Assembly: GCA_040357565.1 (NCBI GenBank)
Contig: JBDODJ010000068.1
Strand: one strand, 5' to 3'
DNA length: 60,331 bases
Origin: Cercozoa sp. M6MM
Lineage: Eukaryota > Endomyxa: Ascetosporea
Below are positions 22,861 through 31,676 of the stretch, piece after piece. A program made the translations under genes and the position numbers. The notes beneath the pieces are model-generated. The model did not search any database and was not told the origin of the DNA. It saw only the letters and a list, made by a program, of their open reading frames with translations. Numbering within the stretch: position 1 is the stretch's first letter; the number at the start of each line of letters is the position of its first letter.

Positions 22861-23390
22861 CATACCATATATCCATACCTATATATACATAATATATCTA
22901 AATATATATGTGAATACACTAGACGCGAGAATAAATCTACATGATATGTATGGTATGTATGGTGCAGGACTACGAGCGACTGCGACAGCTGCGCATGCAG
23001 CGTGCCGTGCAGAAACTCAAGCGGCAAGGCCACCGCGGCCACGTGGAGCTCGTGGACCGCGACCACGTGCAGCAGGAGGAGCACGAGCACGACGTGGCCG
23101 TGCAGGAGAACGCGCTGCGCAGCGAGGACTGGCACCGCCAACAAGCTGCACTGGCACGCGAGCAGCAGCGCCTGCACAAGAAGGACAAGGACCAGTGGGC
23201 TTCCAAGGAGGCCGGCGACACCAACATCGACAAGCTGCGTAACAAGGACTTCCGCATGGTGCAGCGCTCGCGACGCGTCGTCAACAAGCGCCGCCGCTCG
23301 CAGAAGTCGGCGCGACGCATCAAGGGACAGCACATCGAGAACCTCGCCACGGCCGGCAAGCGCGCACGCAAGCGCAAGGCTCGCGCCTAG
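19345..23390 (+). CDS. SDA1: SDA1 family protein (60S ribosome biogenesis)
   Basis: Nucleolar/nuclear HEAT-repeat protein needed for 60S subunit assembly and export. Exon 1 (19345-19379) gives MSGYNTLQVNKT, like the human MSGRNNNKL start, and joins in phase to LTLLELRNCMKRDPSAWKDD. Then come ALMLLRARSFVS, DDKALRKLVFAHI, ECDVQKKALSVLAELFRRKA, KTVNAIAESCCF, YAALKFFLGD, LRMLYDPQKFSERLLSQLRK, LDVITRLVGAHQLMLFDVYS, HRLVPPEVLTTPLRVLSDAF and TRNKNKGVMAAARGLLHTLR. An acidic Glu/Asp stretch (22440-22600) precedes the Lys/Arg-rich tail with LATRMLTQEDYERLRQLRMQ and a basic end, TAG at 23388. Order and length fit SDAD1. Introns hold a 21-bp minisatellite, TTCGAAG/GAAAGC-rich repeats and a TA microsatellite. 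Confidence 0.95.
20288..20415. repeat. 21-bp minisatellite in SDA1 intron
   Basis: Tandem unit GTGAAAGTGAGTGAAAGCTGT (written in two parts: GTGAAAGTGAGT and GAAAGCTGT), about six nearly perfect copies. It lies in the intron between the HI and VSDLARIS codons of SDA1 (donor near 20187, acceptor near 20434). On the sense strand each unit contains GTGAGT, a consensus 5' splice site. Confidence 0.9.
22758..22915. repeat. TA-rich microsatellite in SDA1 intron
   Basis: About 155 bp of (TA)n broken by TGTA and AATTTAATA, in the last long intron of SDA1. The Tyr-Ile frames across it are spurious. Confidence 0.9.
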
Positions 23391-23715
23391 GCTTTGGCGT
23401 GCCTGGACCCACTCGCAGACGCCTCGGTTTCGACACTATCTCTGGATTTACGTTAGTTAGTTCGTTGAGTCTTCTAGGAAACCAAGTATGTAGTTCCCCT
23501 GCACCAGTCCGGGGTGGTTCGCAAGAGCATGGCCGTGCCCGGTTAGGTTGGGACCGTACAACTCCCCTTTTGATGCAATTTTACGCTAGTCGCAGCGTTC
23601 GCTTTTCGTTCCGTTCACGTTATGGCGGCTACGCTAGCGCAGTAGACTAGTTTAGTCGGCGGGAGATACCAAACAGTTTTGGCCCGTTTCTGCGAGATAC
23701 AGATTCGCCATTAAC
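23391..23715. other. SDA1 3' flank, nothing recognised
   Basis: About 325 bp after the SDA1 stop. No coding exon or RNA gene recognised. Confidence 0.5.
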
Positions 23716-23787
23716 CACCAATGTCGCTGCTTGAGGTGCTGTCAGCACCGACGGTATTTATAGGCATGCAGCACATCAAAGGCCGAT
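23716..23787 (+). repeat. duplicated block C, plus copy
   Basis: Shortened copy of 14275-14146 (inverted). It starts CACCAATGTCGCTGCTTGAG and ends ATCAAAGGCCGA, with internal deletions relative to the other copy. Confidence 0.75.
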
Positions 23788-23835
23788 GGTGTACGTGTAT
23801 TGTCACTCGCCCAAGAATTTCGTTTAAATGTATCA

Positions 23836-24028
23836 AAGGCTGACTGTTTGCTGGATCAGTTTGTTCCACGCGGAAAGCCGAATACGGGATATTTTTGGCA
23901 CTTGGGCTGTAACTTGCAGTTAGTGACCTCACTTTTTGCCATGTTCGTGCAGGAGTCAGTTTTAGTTCGATGTGCGGCATCGGCTGAGCAAGGTGCGAGA
24001 GAGGCGCTTTTTCGTGTTTTGTGGCTTC
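23836..24028 (+). pseudogene. duplicated block A: BBS2 promoter and exon 1 fragment
   Basis: Inverted copy of 13150-12964. It retains the upstream GGGATATTTTTGGCACTTGG, the initiator ATG at 23941 with FVQE codons, the TTCGATGTGCGGCATCG stretch and the exon-1 donor AAGGTGCGAG. A small net insertion inside the exon-1 copy (after the FVQE codons) shifts the frame, and no other BBS2 exon follows, so it cannot encode BBS2. It lies just before the decayed gene at 24074 and could supply a promoter, but that is speculation. Confidence 0.85.
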
Positions 24029-24073
24029 CAAGCTTGCGGTTTTCGTTTCAGCTTCCTCAGTTGACTCGTTATA

Positions 24074-26342
24074 ATGCAATCTGGTTCTAGCCCACCGTTG
24101 GAGCCGCCTCAAAACGACGCCGTACGATGCCTGGACTTTCCGGAGAAAAGGTGCCGCTACGTGAAGTTTGAGTTCGTGCTGCTCGTGCTTGAAACACGTT
24201 GTCTATGCGATCAATCCCACTGGCACAGAACCGCAGAGATGCCGCCGCAGCCGTCGCTGGCTCGGGTTAGCCGAGTCAACGGGCATTCGGATTATGCCAC
24301 AGCTCTCGAAGCAGCAATGGTAGATCTAACCCCACAGGTGATCTGCTGCGCTTATTAGCACACATTCTCTGCTTTGCGTTGCAGCACGACCAAGCTGTAC
24401 CGATGAAGCTGGGTAACGGGCCTGTTTCTTTCGCTGTGGCACGTTCAGTCGCGCCTGCGCGAGCTGTCTGCCGCCCTGCAGCTCGACGAGTAACACCGAC
24501 TGCTCGTCGCCCTTGTCGAAGAGAGCCGACAGCGAGCCGACGACTTGCGGAGGCAAGGCGTTCGAAAGGGAGATCAGGCCACATTTGACCGAGGGCAGCT
24601 GGCCGAAGCACCGCAGCGCACGTTGGATCGTGAACTCGGGTGACGACACCCAGCCAGGTCCCCTGGCCTGCCGCTCGACAAGAAGCTCACCTGGTTCTTG
24701 GGAGCGCTGCGTGAGTCCGCGTGTGTCGCCGTGACAACCCCGAACACGCCGCGCCAGCCGGAATTCGGACGCAGCCTGCAGCCGGAACGGCGCACTTTCA
24801 AAACGAGAGCAGCTGCGTTTCTTCTGGCGGTGTCGAAGGTAAAGCATGTATGACGTATGGGTAAATTGACTTCACTATAAATGAATTTATTGTGTCGTAG
24901 GATTGGCAGTTCAAGGTGCCTGCCCTGACGCGCATCGGTCGCAGCCTGCAGTCGCAGGTGAGTGCCTTGCTGCTCTCGAAGGTGGCCAAGCTTCTGCCCA
25001 GCATGGACTTCCGCGTCACGGAGGGGGACGCGACGGCCGTGATCAAGCTAGGCTGCCTGTAAATGCAGCGGCGGCGCCTCCTTACCGTCGAGCACCGGTT
25101 GAAGCAACAGGGTCCGCAGCTTTGCCTGTCGAGCAAGCACGGTGCGCTGCCGTGTGAGCTGTGCGGCAAGATTGTCACCAACCTGGCGTCCCACGCATGC
25201 ACCCACCGCTCGACTCAGTCTCCTCTCGCGGCGGTAAAACTGTACATATAACCTGTTTCAACGACAATTCCGAATTCTAACAGAGCACCTTCGCTGCCCA
25301 GCGACCGTGGTGCTACTGCCCGGAAACTGTGTGCAAGTACAAGACACTGGTGATGCCTTCGCTAAGTGAGATCTCTATGTTCAATGACTTGAACACCACG
25401 TTTTTTTAATACTAAACTCTCGAACTAACTAAACCAGCTGTAGGTAACTCAATAGCTTCACTGCTTTCCCATGTGTCTCAGTCATACCAAGTTTATAGCT
25501 CTATGCTTTTAAGGGACAAGACAGTTTTTGTTTCCAGGACATGACACACAAGAAATGCGCAGTTAGGCTGCCGCAAGCGGAGCGCCTTGGACCTGCACCC
25601 GGAGGACGCGCCCCGGACTGCGACCTGCATCCACGCCCTCTCTGACGATGGTGACACATCCGAGTCAACCGATTGGGCTGGGTACCTAGAGGACTGTTAT
25701 GGCGACTGCGACATGGAAGTTGACGGTGACGACGACACTAGCATCGATTCGTTGATGACCGAGACCAAGTGGGATTTGAAAACCAACACGATCTTGATGC
25801 AACGGCCGCTTTGACGCAGCTGAGTCACGCGTGCGTGCGACACAACCGACTGCTCCAGAAGGCACTACAGAACATTGTGCAAGCACGCACCTACGTCGAC
25901 ACCGTGACACACTTTGAACGCAGCATGCTCGGTCATGTCCTTAGTGGTCGAGTGCTGCATGTTTGCGTCCAGTCCCGAAGTTTTTACGTATGACTGTGTT
26001 AGAGGCGAGCGAGCCGGTGGAAGGAGTTGTCACCACACCGACCAGTTTCCATGCCGGCCTCGTTAATACTCCCATCACTTGCTGACAAGTTTAGCCGCCT
26101 CGCATCCCGCAAAGCAGCAGCAGCGACAGCACTTTCGCGCGCCGCCGCCTGTCGTGCACGCCTATGCGAACCTTGGGCCACCCAGCGTGATGACCGACAC
26201 GAGTGTCCAAGAACTCAACGCTCCCCTCAGATCTAGAGCGAAACCACGAGTAATGCAACACCGCTGTTTCCGCACATTGTGCGTCTCAATCCTTACAACC
26301 GCGTCCACAATCGGCATATGTTTTGACCACGCGACGAATCGG
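24074..26342 (+). pseudogene. decayed multi-exon gene with C2H2-like finger, unknown
   Basis: The plus strand shows long protein-like stretches in one frame, with at least four in-frame stops and one or more frame shifts. In order: a first segment from ATG 24074; a coiled coil around 24440-24640 (RLRELSAALQLDE, SRQRADDLRRQG); LDKKLTWFLGALRES; DWQFKVPALTRIGRSLQSQV after an intron ending near 24900; RLLTVEHRLKQQGPQLCLSS; a finger-like CELCGKIVTNLASHACTH near 25150-25205; an acidic segment near 25590-25790; and a helical tail QLSHACVRHNRLLQKALQNI. Codon pattern and splice signals favour plus, although a minus frame at 24847-24326 is longer. I recognise no family. It could be a degenerating host gene or part of an old transposable element. 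Confidence 0.5.
25352..25456 (+). repeat. duplicated block B, plus copy
   Basis: Copy of 14053-13947 in inverted orientation, about 105 bp. In both copies a short frame MPSLSEISMFN.LN.TFF followed by TAA is kept. The differences inside ISMF are silent, but the similarity continues past the stop, so recent duplication is enough to explain it. Confidence 0.85.
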
Positions 26343-26474
26343 TGATCTTCCCGAGCGAAAAGATTCGCGCAACTGAGGTCACTACACGATAACTGAAGGT
26401 AACAGGCCCGTCGTCGATCGATCAGCTTGTTGCCGCCTTTTAGTAATTAAGGTTTTGGGACAGCCTCCTCTCGT

Positions 26475-27294
26475 CTAGGCCTGCTTCTTCTCGGCAGCAC
26501 GGCGGTAGATCATGGCAGTGAACGGCTCCTCGAACAGCAGCGCCACCTGTATCCAGGGAGGGGTAAAGCGGATAGATAGGAGTACAACAGGACAGCCTAC
26601 GCGGTAGACGAGGTAGACACAGGCGGTGAGGAAGACTCCAACGACAGAGTCGTAGAAGAGCGCCATGCCCAGGAAGGTGAGCGACGAGCCGACGTACATC
26701 GGGTTGTCCAGCACGTTGAACGGGAAGCCCGTGACACGCGACTGCATGAGGATGCCGCAGTAGTCGCCCAGGAAGGTGCCCGTGATGCCGAGTCGCGCGA
26801 ACGACGAGATCACGAAGAGCTGGCCCAGGCCCATGAGTGCATACGCCAGGTAGCTGCGCTGCTCCTCAGTCAGCGGCAGCTGCAGTGTCACGTCGCTCTG
26901 TGCCAGGATGGCCTCCTTCACCTGCGCGCACACATATATATGAAGCCACATAGGGACAGTTTAGTTAAGGAAGCGACGCTTCAATACCACAAAGTCGCGG
27001 AAACTGCTGGTGGTAAAGATCCACGCCGCCAGCAGGTAGCACACCACGTAGCGCGAGTCGATCGCGCCGCCGCAGCCCAGCACCGTGCGTGCCAACTGCA
27101 CAAACAACGCTCCGTGTCCGTGCCAAGGGGAGTCCACACACAGCACCGGGTACCTTGGTGTAGTACTCGAAGCGCGCCAGGATGTTCCACACGAGCGGGC
27201 AGGCCACGATGAGCACGAGAGCCAGTCGCAGCGACGGCTCGCTAAAGTCCACATCGTGCTGCAATGCTCCGACGATTCCGTTGAGTGTCTGCAT
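26475..27294 (-). CDS. PEMT: phosphatidylethanolamine / phospholipid N-methyltransferase
   Basis: Membrane enzyme of the endoplasmic reticulum that methylates phosphatidylethanolamine derivatives with S-adenosylmethionine to give phosphatidylcholine. Four exons: 27294-27154, 27095-26988, 26921-26601 and 26546-26475, all in phase. Segments matching the short PEMT/OPI3 class: LVLIVACPLVWNILARFEYY, YLLAAWIFTTSSFRDF, SSFARLGITGTFLGDYCGIL, VTGFPFNVLDNPMYVGSSL and VALLFEEPFTAMIYRRAAEK. The GTFLGDYFGIL and FPFNxLDNPMYxGS blocks form the SAM/phospholipid site. Four membrane segments; total about 213 residues, normal for the family. It ends KKQA then TAG. It looks intact. The intron at 27096-27153 is only 58 bp. 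Confidence 0.95.
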
Positions 27295-27620
27295 CCTCAC
27301 ACTTGCTATCAATAACAACACTACTCGTACGAGTCGTCGCTGGCGCTGCGCAAATCGCGTCTAAACCTATCGGCTCAGGCGAAAGTCTGTCGAATCACAG
27401 AGCCGGTGCATTTCTTAGTGTTTGGACCCACTGCAACAACGCCGCATTTCTCAACAGAGCCCGCATTTCGTAGTGCAGTTTCACTGGGTAAACTGTGCTG
27501 CACTTCTGAGTCGCATTGCGAACTTTCCATGTGACTGTTGTGTTTCCGTTTTTTGCTTCTATTTTAGTTGGCCTGTGATGCTGTGATTAGAATACAGCAC
27601 ACGCACACACCAGACACATC

Positions 27621-28060
27621 ATGTCGATCCACCAAGTCACGTCGGACGAGGAGTTTGAGCAGAAGACGGCCTCGGGCCTTGTTGTCGTCGATTTCTGTGC
27701 GTTTCTCCAAGACCCCGTTTTTGTGTCTGATCGCTTTTTTTGACCTGATCTGTGACCTGAATTGACCAATGTGGATTTGCGCTGTGGATTTGCGCTGGTT
27801 TTATCGCTTAACACTGTGCAGTCGCGACGTGGTGCGGCCCGTGCAAGCGCGTGGCGCCGGCTCTGAAGCGTTTCGCTGCCGAGTACGAGGGCCGCGTGAG
27901 CTTCCTCAAGGTTGATGTCGACGAGATGCCCGAGGTCACCGAGGAGAACGAGATCACGGCCATGCCAACCTTTGTGTTCTTTAAGGACGGCAGCGAGGTC
28001 GCTCGCGTCATGGGCGCCGCCGCCGAAAAGATCAAGGCCAAGATCGATCAGCTCCTGTAA
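27621..28060 (+). CDS. TRX: thioredoxin
   Basis: Small cytosolic dithiol oxidoreductase. Two exons (27621-27696 and 27822-28060) joined in phase give about 104 residues. MSIHQVTSDEEFEQ leads to VVVDFFATWCGPCKRVAP with the WCGPC active site, DVDEMPEVTEENEITAMPTF with the cis-proline TAMPTF, FFKDGSEVARVMGA and a final helix. It ends in TAA. No targeting peptide is seen. The gene is divergent from PEMT, with a spacer of 326 bp (27295-27620) that should hold both promoters. Confidence 0.97.
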
Positions 28061-28728
28061 AATTGTTGTTGTCGTCAGGGTTTAAATTTTAAACTAGTCG
28101 AGTAAACGTTGATTGAAGCGTATGAAAGCTGGGCGTGGCATAGCCACGTGGGAGGTCATCATCGCGCCCTGAAGCAGGCGCTCAGACATGAGTTTTCACG
28201 TCATCGCTTGCGCAAACCAACGTGCACCTTTCCAGAAGAAAAAGAAAGCACGTCTTCTGCACAAGCTCGGCGATCAATTGTAGTGTTTCGTGTGTTTGTG
28301 CTTCTCGTCATGCGCGCCATTTCGCGTTGGAGTGCCTCAGCAAAGCTTCCAGTTTTGCGACAAAAGACGAAAACCCTCCCAAACCGCTCATGCGTTGTGC
28401 TCTCGCAGCAAATCTGCCCGCAGCAGCATTGCACTCGGCCACTGCGGTCTTAATCTATGCCGCTTGGGAGAAAATACGAAAACGCACGAAAACGATGTAA
28501 GAGAAACGCCACAAATGCCACAAAACCGAAAACTCTGCCAAAAAACACTGTACGACCGCCAAAGCAGCCAAACCGGCCATGGCACTTGGGCACAGATTGA
28601 CCGACTCGCTTTGGCCTGGTCGCGGCACTCCAACGACGTGCACAGCAAAAAACACAAACACAGCAAAGTCTGGATTTGGGGAAAAAATAAAACACCCAGA
28701 AAGCGCCAATACAGTGGTGTTGAAGTCG
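28061..28728. other. thioredoxin 3' flank, nothing recognised
   Basis: About 670 bp up to the N gap with no supported exon. Short frames on both strands are low-complexity (AAAACNC-rich). If the gap is small this could be 3' intron of the S1P lyase, but no lyase sequence is present. Confidence 0.45.
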
Positions 28729-28828
28729 NNNNNNNNNNNNNNNNNNNNNNNNNNNNNNNNNNNNNNNNNNNNNNNNNNNNNNNNNNNNNNNNNNNNNNNN
28801 NNNNNNNNNNNNNNNNNNNNNNNNNNNN
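28729..28828. other. assembly gap (100 N)
   Basis: Exactly 100 N, starting right after the donor (GTAT on the minus strand) of the last visible S1P lyase exon. The catalytic part of that gene must be missing here or misplaced. Confidence 0.95.
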
Positions 28829-29345
28829 ATACCTCGCCGAGGCAGCATGGCGAAAATCTCCTCGCGCATGTCGCCGCCGAACTTGCGCTGCTCCTGCTGC
28901 AGACGACGTCGCAACTGCGGAACTGTTCGAGCCACCTGGGGGGGGGGGGGGGTAAGAGGGATAAAGGCAGGCAGGGGGGTAGACACCTTGAGCAGCAGGA
29001 ACAGCACGGTTTTCTTGAGTCCGTGTCGACGCACGCGCCCACTCAGTTTCGTCACGGCGTACACTGCCGCCAGGGCCAGAATCTGCCCATAAAGACCGCT
29101 CCAAATGTCCGGTCCTAATGCCCAGACAAGTCCCTACCGTCGTACGGGCCACCTGCCATGGCTCGCCTCCCCATCGCGTCAGAAACTTGTTCAACGCGTG
29201 GCGTCGTACCTACATAGCAAAATACTACCGTCCGCGCGGAAGCACATCCACGTGATTCACGAAACGCTGTCGGTTTGATCTCTTGCATTCGCCAATGATC
29301 ACAAATACGTACCAGGTTGGGCACCGCCTCTACCACCATCTTCAT
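28829..29345 (-). CDS. SPL: sphingosine-1-phosphate lyase, N-terminal exons only (partial)
   Basis: The family is a PLP enzyme of the endoplasmic reticulum that splits phosphorylated sphingoid bases. Four exons run in phase: 29345-29313 (MKMVVEAVPNL), about 29210-29138 (VRRHALNKFLTRWGGEPWQV), 29083-28988 (ILALAAVYAVTKLSG then RRHGLKKTVLFLLLK) and 28937-28834 (VARTVPQLRRRLQQEQRKFG, ending EEIFAMLPRRG). This reproduces the EPWQ, membrane anchor, 'K.P.v...I...l' helix and LPxxG layout before the catalytic domain. The domain with the PLP lysine falls in the gap. Start is the first in-frame ATG; upstream TTG is not used. Call rests on layout and short motifs. Confidence 0.65.
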
Positions 29346-29892
29346 CTTCGTTTTTGCAGTCCTAACACGTGTCTGCACCACTCGTTTGTGCAAGTCACTG
29401 TGGCTTGCTTTTAAACATATCGGCTCAAGAAATCAGGCTCATTCACGTTATCGGCTCGAGTGGTGGTTGCATCCGCTGTTTTAACATGCCCTAGTGCTCT
29501 GAGCAGTTGCTAGAAGTGTCTTATGCCAACAGGAGGTTTCTCGGGATCGATAGTTCAGGTCAATCAGGGATGTTTTTGGTTTGCTGGGTGGCACGTGCCA
29601 ACCCGAGGCGCCGCGTGATCTGCACGTGTGAGCCGCTCCACAGTCCGAAAGCCGAATTTTTCGCGCGTGGTGACGAAACCTGTTTTCCTTCGGTTTATTG
29701 CCACCAAACGCGGTTCATTACGTCGGCGCTGACGAAAGCGAGACAGTGAGCGTATCCGCGCGGAAGTGAAGCGGTCAACTCGGGCGGCCCTCCAGTCCAC
29801 CCCAGGTCGGCCTCGGACGTCACGTGGCGCTGACTTTGTGATTTTGGTTTTGACATCACGTGACTTCAGACACGCGGGTTTTTGTCGGAACG

Positions 29893-31329
29893 ATGTCGGA
29901 ACAACTGCGTGAATTTGCACTCATGGCCCAGCAGCAGTGCAATGCATTAATTGACACGATTCAGGTACCTCGACTCAGATTTTGTGTTTTTTTAATTCTG
30001 TCTCAAGTGTCAACTTGTACACCCAAATTCTCAGGGCATCAAGTCGCTCCCGCAGGCACAACAAGGCAGCGTGCTACAGAGCACCTTCGTAAAGCTAGAG
30101 CAACTCCGGAAGCAGTGTGGGTTTTGTTTTTTCCAGCCAAGAGCTGACTTGGGAATTTCCTTTTTGTGGCAGTGCAAGAAGGCACGTTACAGTTCGCGAA
30201 TTTGTGCGACCAGCGTGCCGTTGCCGCACTGCGATCGGCAGGAGAAACGTCGCCGCCAGTGATTGATAATGACATTGGTCTGCGACTGCACTGCGTGCTG
30301 CTGTTGCTGAATGATCGGTGCTGGAGACTGCGCTGTGTCACAGCACAACAGGTCACTCCCAACGGTTTAACTCCTTTGACTGGTGAGTTGGACTCTCTTT
30401 GTTTCGATTGGGTGCCAGCTGTTTAATTTTTGTGTGCTTAGAGGAATCAGTGAAATGTGGCATGTGTGGCGCCGTGGTGCTAGAGCCGATCATTCTGCCA
30501 TGTGGTCACCCAGCGTGCCGACTGTGCTACCATGTGGCCATCCAGAATGCTGGCACAATGTGTGTCAAGCAATGGTGCACTCTCACTCGCACGCAACTGC
30601 TGCAAGCACACGTTGTGCGAGCCCAAACACAGTCGGCACTGCTACACGGGTCGCTGTGGCACTTTGTGCAGCAGCACTTTGCAGCTGAAGGTATCACTTT
30701 ATTTTTTGTATTTTCAAAACTGATCAAACTCTTATTTTCGCTTTGACCTAAATTTAGTGCTGAGACGCCGCTCACTTCGAATGGCACTACTGGACATGTC
30801 AAATTTGGGCACACTGGTCAGCTCGCCAATCCCAATGCCTGCTGACGCACCAAACAATCCAACTGACCTGACCGGCGATCAAAATCCACACCTGCCAACA
30901 CAGGTGGCCCAACCTGCCAACACAGCCCAGATGCGGCTACGACAGCCCGTGCGGGTGTCCAGCAAACCATCGAAACTAACAAAGGTACACACGTTGCTGC
31001 TGTGAGTGTTTTGGTTTTTTACCGCACCTTTAATCAAATTATTATATTGTTATCGTTTCTCCTGACAAGCAGAAAGGCACACCGTCGCAAGCAGGTCGAG
31101 TGGCACGCTGTTCGATGGCGTGCCAGCGCTGCCACTCGGCGAAAGTTCAGTGCAGTGGTCGCATTCCTGGCGATGACACTCCGTACTTCTGTTCTCCGGT
31201 GGTCAGTTTGCGAAACTGTGCGTTTGTTTCTGTGCTTCTCGCAGGTGCAAACGTTGCGCCGATCGTGGTCTGCCGTGCGTTTCTCGACCACACAGGAAAA
31301 AGGGCCGTCCAACAACCAAAAGTGATTAA
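29893..31329 (+). CDS. RING-like plus Zn2Cys6 zinc-cluster protein
   Basis: Exon 1 (29893-29964) gives MSEQLREFALMAQQQCNALI. Helical exons follow (QSTFVKLEQLRKQ; LQFANLCDQRAVAALRSAGE; IGLRLHCVLLLLNDRCWRLR). A RING-like module at about 30447-30570 has C-x2-C-x11-C-x-H-x2-C-x2-C, then C-x4-C (CGMC, LPCGHPACRLC, CVKQWC); the last pair is spaced atypically. A Pro/Asn/Gln-rich linker precedes a canonical Zn2Cys6 cluster (31122-31280, split by an intron): CQRCHSAKVQC, ten residues, CKRCADRGLPC, then a basic HRKKGRPTTK tail, ending in TAA at 31327. The cluster suggests DNA binding and the RING ubiquitin ligase activity. The combination is not one I know. A CCGCGCGG palindrome lies about 130 bp upstream of the start. 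Confidence 0.8.
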
Positions 31330-31676
31330 CCGAAGGCCGGCGTGTCCTCTACTGTCCGGGAACTGGACTGGTGTGACGGACGGTGACGTTTAGTTCAGTT
31401 TTGATTTGAATTCAATAGTTATGAATCTCCAGTGCATACTTGACCGCACTCATATACCTGCACACAGCAACACCGGCGAACGAATCAAAACAACTAAAAA
31501 CAACTGAACAGTGGTTTCGACTCATCGATTCATATTTCGGCTCATCCTGACCGCAAGTCCATGGAGACTTCTTAGATGTACCAAGCACTTGCTTGGTGTC
31601 GAATTAACGAGTACAACACGAGAGTAAGTACACAACAGCGAAAACTAAACGCAGACTGAGAAAGTGTTTCGGCAAA
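31330..31676. other. convergent spacer, nothing recognised
   Basis: About 350 bp between two converging genes. No coding exon or RNA gene seen. Confidence 0.5.

Noticed and set aside
22227-23333. Long minus-strand frame across the SDA1 3' end
   Set aside because: It is antisense to clear SDA1 exons and runs through a TA microsatellite, giving Tyr-Ile and Ser-rich low-complexity protein.
24326-24847. Long minus-strand open frame (about 170 codons) opposite the decayed gene
   Set aside because: It lacks splice partners, while plus-strand segments on both sides show protein character in frames joined by good splice sites; GC-rich antisense frames are often open.
24440-25070. Reassigned stop codons as an explanation for in-frame stops
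   Set aside because: Intact genes in the same window end in TAA, TAG and TGA, so the code is standard and this region is simply decayed.
25352-25456. Block B as the conserved C-terminus of a small protein family (MPSLSEISMFN...)
   Set aside because: Silent-looking differences are few and similarity extends past the stop codon, so recent duplication explains it without selection.
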